Source: an uncultured Eubacteriales bacterium
Lineage (GTDB): Bacteria; Bacillota; Clostridia; Oscillospirales; CAG-272
Reading direction: 5' to 3'
Length of the DNA stretch: 5,729 bases
NCBI GenBank assembly: GCA_900550625.1
Contig: URSW01000116.1
Span: forward strand, 1 to 5,729
In this document: positions 4,446 through 5,729 of the stretch, piece after piece
How positions within the stretch are numbered: the stretch's first letter is position 1
How the letters are laid out: each line of letters starts with the position of its first letter
Translations under genes and position numbers: made by a program
Notes under the pieces: model-generated
Database searches by the model: none
What the model was told of the DNA's origin: nothing
What the model saw: the letters and a program-made list of their open reading frames with translations, nothing else

Positions 4446-5072
4446 ATGAAAGTATTGCTTTTGAACGGAAGTGCGAAAAGAAACGGATGTACAAATGAGG
4501 CTCTTTCCGAGATCGCGTCTGTACTTGAGAGCGAAGGAATTTCGGCGGAAATATTTCATATAGGCACCGACGCGATCTGCGATTGCACGGGCTGCGGAGC
4601 GTGCGCGCATCTCGGAAAGTGCATATACGGGGACGACGGGGTAAATGAATTCACCGCCCGTGCCGCCGATGCGGACGGATTCGTTTTCGGTACGCCCGTG
4701 TACTATGCCCACCCGTCCGGCCGTATTCTCTCGTTCCTCGACCGCGCGTTCTACTCATCGCGGAAGGTTTTTGCGCACAAGCCCGGTGCGGCGATAGCCT
4801 CGGCGCGCCGCGCGGGAACGACCGCATCCGTCGATGTTCTCAACAAGTATTTCACGATAGCCGAAATGCCCGTCGTTTCGTCCTCGTATTGGAACATGGT
4901 GCACGGAAGCACTCCGGATGACGTGAGACGGGACCTCGAGGGACTCCAGACAATGCGGAATCTTGCGCATAATATGGCGTGGCTGCTGCGCTGCATCGAA
5001 GCGGGAAAGGAAAAAAGCGGTATTTCCGTGCCCGAGAATGACAGATCAAACCGCACCGATTTCATCTCCTGA
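4446..5072 (+). CDS. Flavodoxin-fold NAD(P)H-dependent oxidoreductase with compact cysteine motif (Isf-like)
   Basis: The 208-residue product opens with MKVLLLNGSAKRNGCTNEAL, the strand and phosphate-binding loop of the NADPH-dependent FMN reductase family (Pfam FMN_red). The FMN-contacting loop G-T-P-V-Y-Y-A-H-P-S-G lies at 82-92. Between them is a cysteine cluster: C45, C47, C50, C53 and C59. The last four form C-x2-C-x2-C-x5-C, the compact motif that binds a 4Fe-4S cluster in archaeal and clostridial iron-sulfur flavoproteins. It should transfer electrons between a nicotinamide or ferredoxin-like donor and an unknown acceptor in the cytosol. The ATG at 4446 is chosen because the conserved strand begins there, with GGGCGGG at 4431-4437, 8 nt upstream. 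An extension to GTG at 4389 would start at the terminator T-run. No clear promoter is seen. Many related Firmicute proteins keep the cysteines without a proven cluster, so Fe-S content is inferred. Confidence 0.88.
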   Translation: MKVLLLNGSAKRNGCTNEALSEIASVLESEGISAEIFHIGTDAICDCTGCGACAHLGKCIYGDDGVNEFTARAADADGFVFGTPVYYAHPSGRILSFLDRAFYSSRKVFAHKPGAAIASARRAGTTASVDVLNKYFTIAEMPVVSSSYWNMVHGSTPDDVRRDLEGLQTMRNLAHNMAWLLRCIEAGKEKSGISVPENDRSNRTDFIS

Positions 5073-5135
5073 CGGCTTTTTTCGCCTTTACTACGCTGCG
5101 GAAACGGAGCGCTTGTGCGGCGTTCAAACAACTTC

Positions 5136-5164
5136 TTGACATTCACCGGATTTTGTAGTACAAT
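5136..5164 (+). promoter_or_regulatory. Strong sigma-A promoter of the 103-residue protein
   Basis: A perfect TTGACA (5136-5141) is followed after 17 nt by TACAAT (5159-5164), one mismatch from consensus. The start site is expected near 5171, with an AT-rich leader of about 34 nt ending in a strong GGGGAGG site. Confidence 0.85.
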
Positions 5165-5204
5165 ATACAATGATATATAATACTGTTAATGGGGAGGACA
5201 AGAC

Positions 5205-5516
5205 ATGGCTGATAATACTGCGCCCATTGCCGTTGCTGACGGGGAATACCTTGTTTATAAGGGACGTCCGCTCGTGCGTGAGGGAAACATGATTTGCTAC
5301 GGATGCATTGAAGAAGCATACACGCTCCGTATGACGGTGATGACTGCCAAAGAATATAACGGAAAAGAAGTTCCCGACAAGATACTGATACAGATAGTGA
5401 ATAACGATACGACACTTCCGGCAACGGAGAGAATCGTTAAGCAGGATATGAAATCGGGATTGGCCGATGCTTTCGAGATCGGCATGATCTGGCTCGAGAG
5501 GCATCTTGCCCACTGA
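5205..5516 (+). CDS. Small soluble protein of unknown function
   Basis: The ORF encodes 103 residues and is surely a real gene: GGGGAGG at 5191-5197 lies 7 nt before the ATG, a near-consensus promoter precedes it and a strong terminator follows, making it a single-gene transcript. I do not recognise a named family. The protein is cytosolic, with no signal peptide or membrane segment. It opens with a polar A-V-A-D-G-E-Y-L-V-Y-K-G-R-P-L-V-R stretch (9-25) and has two cysteines (C31, C34, in C-Y-G-C). Two likely beta-strands around T40-M46 and K59-V65 are followed by a probable amphipathic C-terminal helix (about 76-101, ending I-W-L-E-R-H-L). The layout suggests a small alpha/beta fold with a beta-rich first half. 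The C-x2-C pair could bind metal or form a disulfide, but with only two cysteines that is weak. I have the impression that similar short proteins occur in other gut Clostridia. Confidence 0.85.
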   Translation: MADNTAPIAVADGEYLVYKGRPLVREGNMICYGCIEEAYTLRMTVMTAKEYNGKEVPDKILIQIVNNDTTLPATERIVKQDMKSGLADAFEIGMIWLERHLAH

Positions 5517-5535
5517 TCGGTAATAAAGGAGTCCG

Positions 5536-5577
5536 AAGGATCGGCATCGGAGAGACATTCTCCGCGCCGGTCCTTTT
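5536..5577 (+). terminator. Intrinsic terminator of the 103-residue protein gene
   Basis: A long stem pairs AAGGATCGGC with GCCGGTCCTT (one U-G wobble). A small internal loop (AT opposite C) separates this from CGGAGA/TCTCCG, which encloses a GACAT loop. It runs into TTTT and a pyrimidine-rich tail. Confidence 0.85.
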
Positions 5578-5609
5578 CCTTTGCCGTTCTATAAGACAGC
5601 GCGTCCGAA

Positions 5610-5615
5610 TATAAT
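5610..5615 (+). promoter_or_regulatory. Candidate -10 box of the secreted-protein gene
   Basis: A perfect TATAAT lies 32 nt before the ATG of the last gene and after the preceding terminator. The region 17 nt upstream (TTCTAT at 5587-5592) is a poor -35, so strength is uncertain. Confidence 0.45.
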
Positions 5616-5647
5616 GTACCGAATTTATCAGGTAAAGGACGGCATGT

Positions 5648-5729
5648 ATGAAAACTTTATTGAAAAGCATATCGCTTCTTCTGTGCGTGATAACGGTGCT
5701 TCTTTCGCTGCCCGCAACGTCGTCGGCAG
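5648..5729 (+). CDS. Secreted protein, N-terminal signal peptide only (C-terminus outside window)
   Basis: Only the first 27 codons are visible. They read as a classical Sec signal peptide: basic start M-K-T-L-L-K, hydrophobic core I-S-L-L-L-C-V-I-T-V-L-L-S-L (8-21), then P-A-T-S-S-A with a possible signal peptidase I site after S-S-A (25-27). The only cysteine, C13, lies inside the hydrophobic core and is not a lipobox. AAAGGA at 5634-5639, 8 nt upstream, fits the ATG at 5648. An overlapping ATG at 5644 in another frame gives no signal peptide. The mature protein and its function lie outside the window. Confidence 0.75.
   Translation, partial: MKTLLKSISLLLCVITVLLSLPATSSA

Noticed and set aside
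5073..5111. Possible terminator or RNA element after the flavoprotein gene (GGC/GCC around T6; CGCTGCG-GAAA-CGGAGCG hairpin)
   Set aside because: The first stem is only 3 bp and the second has a G-G mismatch and no T-run; too weak to call.
1..5729. Mobile element, CRISPR array, defence or toxin-antitoxin system
   Set aside because: No terminal repeats, transposase motifs, regularly spaced repeats or paired small toxin/antitoxin genes were seen; every gene is housekeeping, catabolic or of unknown function with ordinary signals.

Overview
This window looks like ordinary chromosome of a low-to-mid GC Firmicute, most likely a gut or rumen Clostridia of the Ruminococcaceae/Oscillospiraceae type. 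This is inferred from strong Shine-Dalgarno sites (AAGGAG, GGGGAGG), sigma-A promoters with 17-nt spacers, U-tailed intrinsic terminators, and protein families typical of that group (GH27 alpha-galactosidase, DtxR/MntR-type regulator, UgtP-like glycolipid glycosyltransferase). I see no tRNA, rRNA, CRISPR array, insertion sequence, phage gene or attachment site.

Layout. Positions 1-1020 on the minus strand hold a two-gene operon: an HD-domain protein with a TTG start (544-1020), followed 47 nt later by the N-terminal 165 residues of a glycosyltransferase of the MGDG synthase/UgtP family (1-496, cut by the window edge). A 395-nt AT-rich divergent region (1021-1415) carries a minus-strand promoter for that operon. 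It also carries a strong plus-strand promoter preceded by two identical 17-bp direct repeats and followed by a perfect palindrome. These control a highly codon-biased cytosolic GH27 alpha-galactosidase (1416-2540), which ends at a clear terminator (2602-2634).

All genes from there on read on the plus strand: a small thioredoxin (2703-3020); a ZnuC/MntB-like metal ABC ATPase (3146-3853) driven by a perfect TTGACA-N17-TATAAT promoter through a structured leader; and a DtxR/MntR-family metalloregulator (3929-4309) with its own promoter and terminator. Next come a flavodoxin-fold oxidoreductase with a compact cysteine motif (4446-5072), a small soluble protein of unknown function with its own strong promoter and terminator (5205-5516), and the signal peptide of a secreted protein that runs off the end (5648-5729).

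How they fit together. The ABC ATPase and metalloregulator form a metal-homeostasis pair, but no permease or binding protein lies beside them. The regulator has a MntR-length scaffold with DtxR-like metal ligands, so iron sensing is more likely than manganese sensing. Thioredoxin and the possibly Fe-S-containing flavoprotein flank this pair and suggest a loose redox/metal theme, but each unit has its own signals. The alpha-galactosidase is an independent, probably highly expressed catabolic gene. I found no convincing novel multi-gene system. The most informative points are the control region of the alpha-galactosidase, the hybrid ligand set of the regulator, and the permease-less ATPase.
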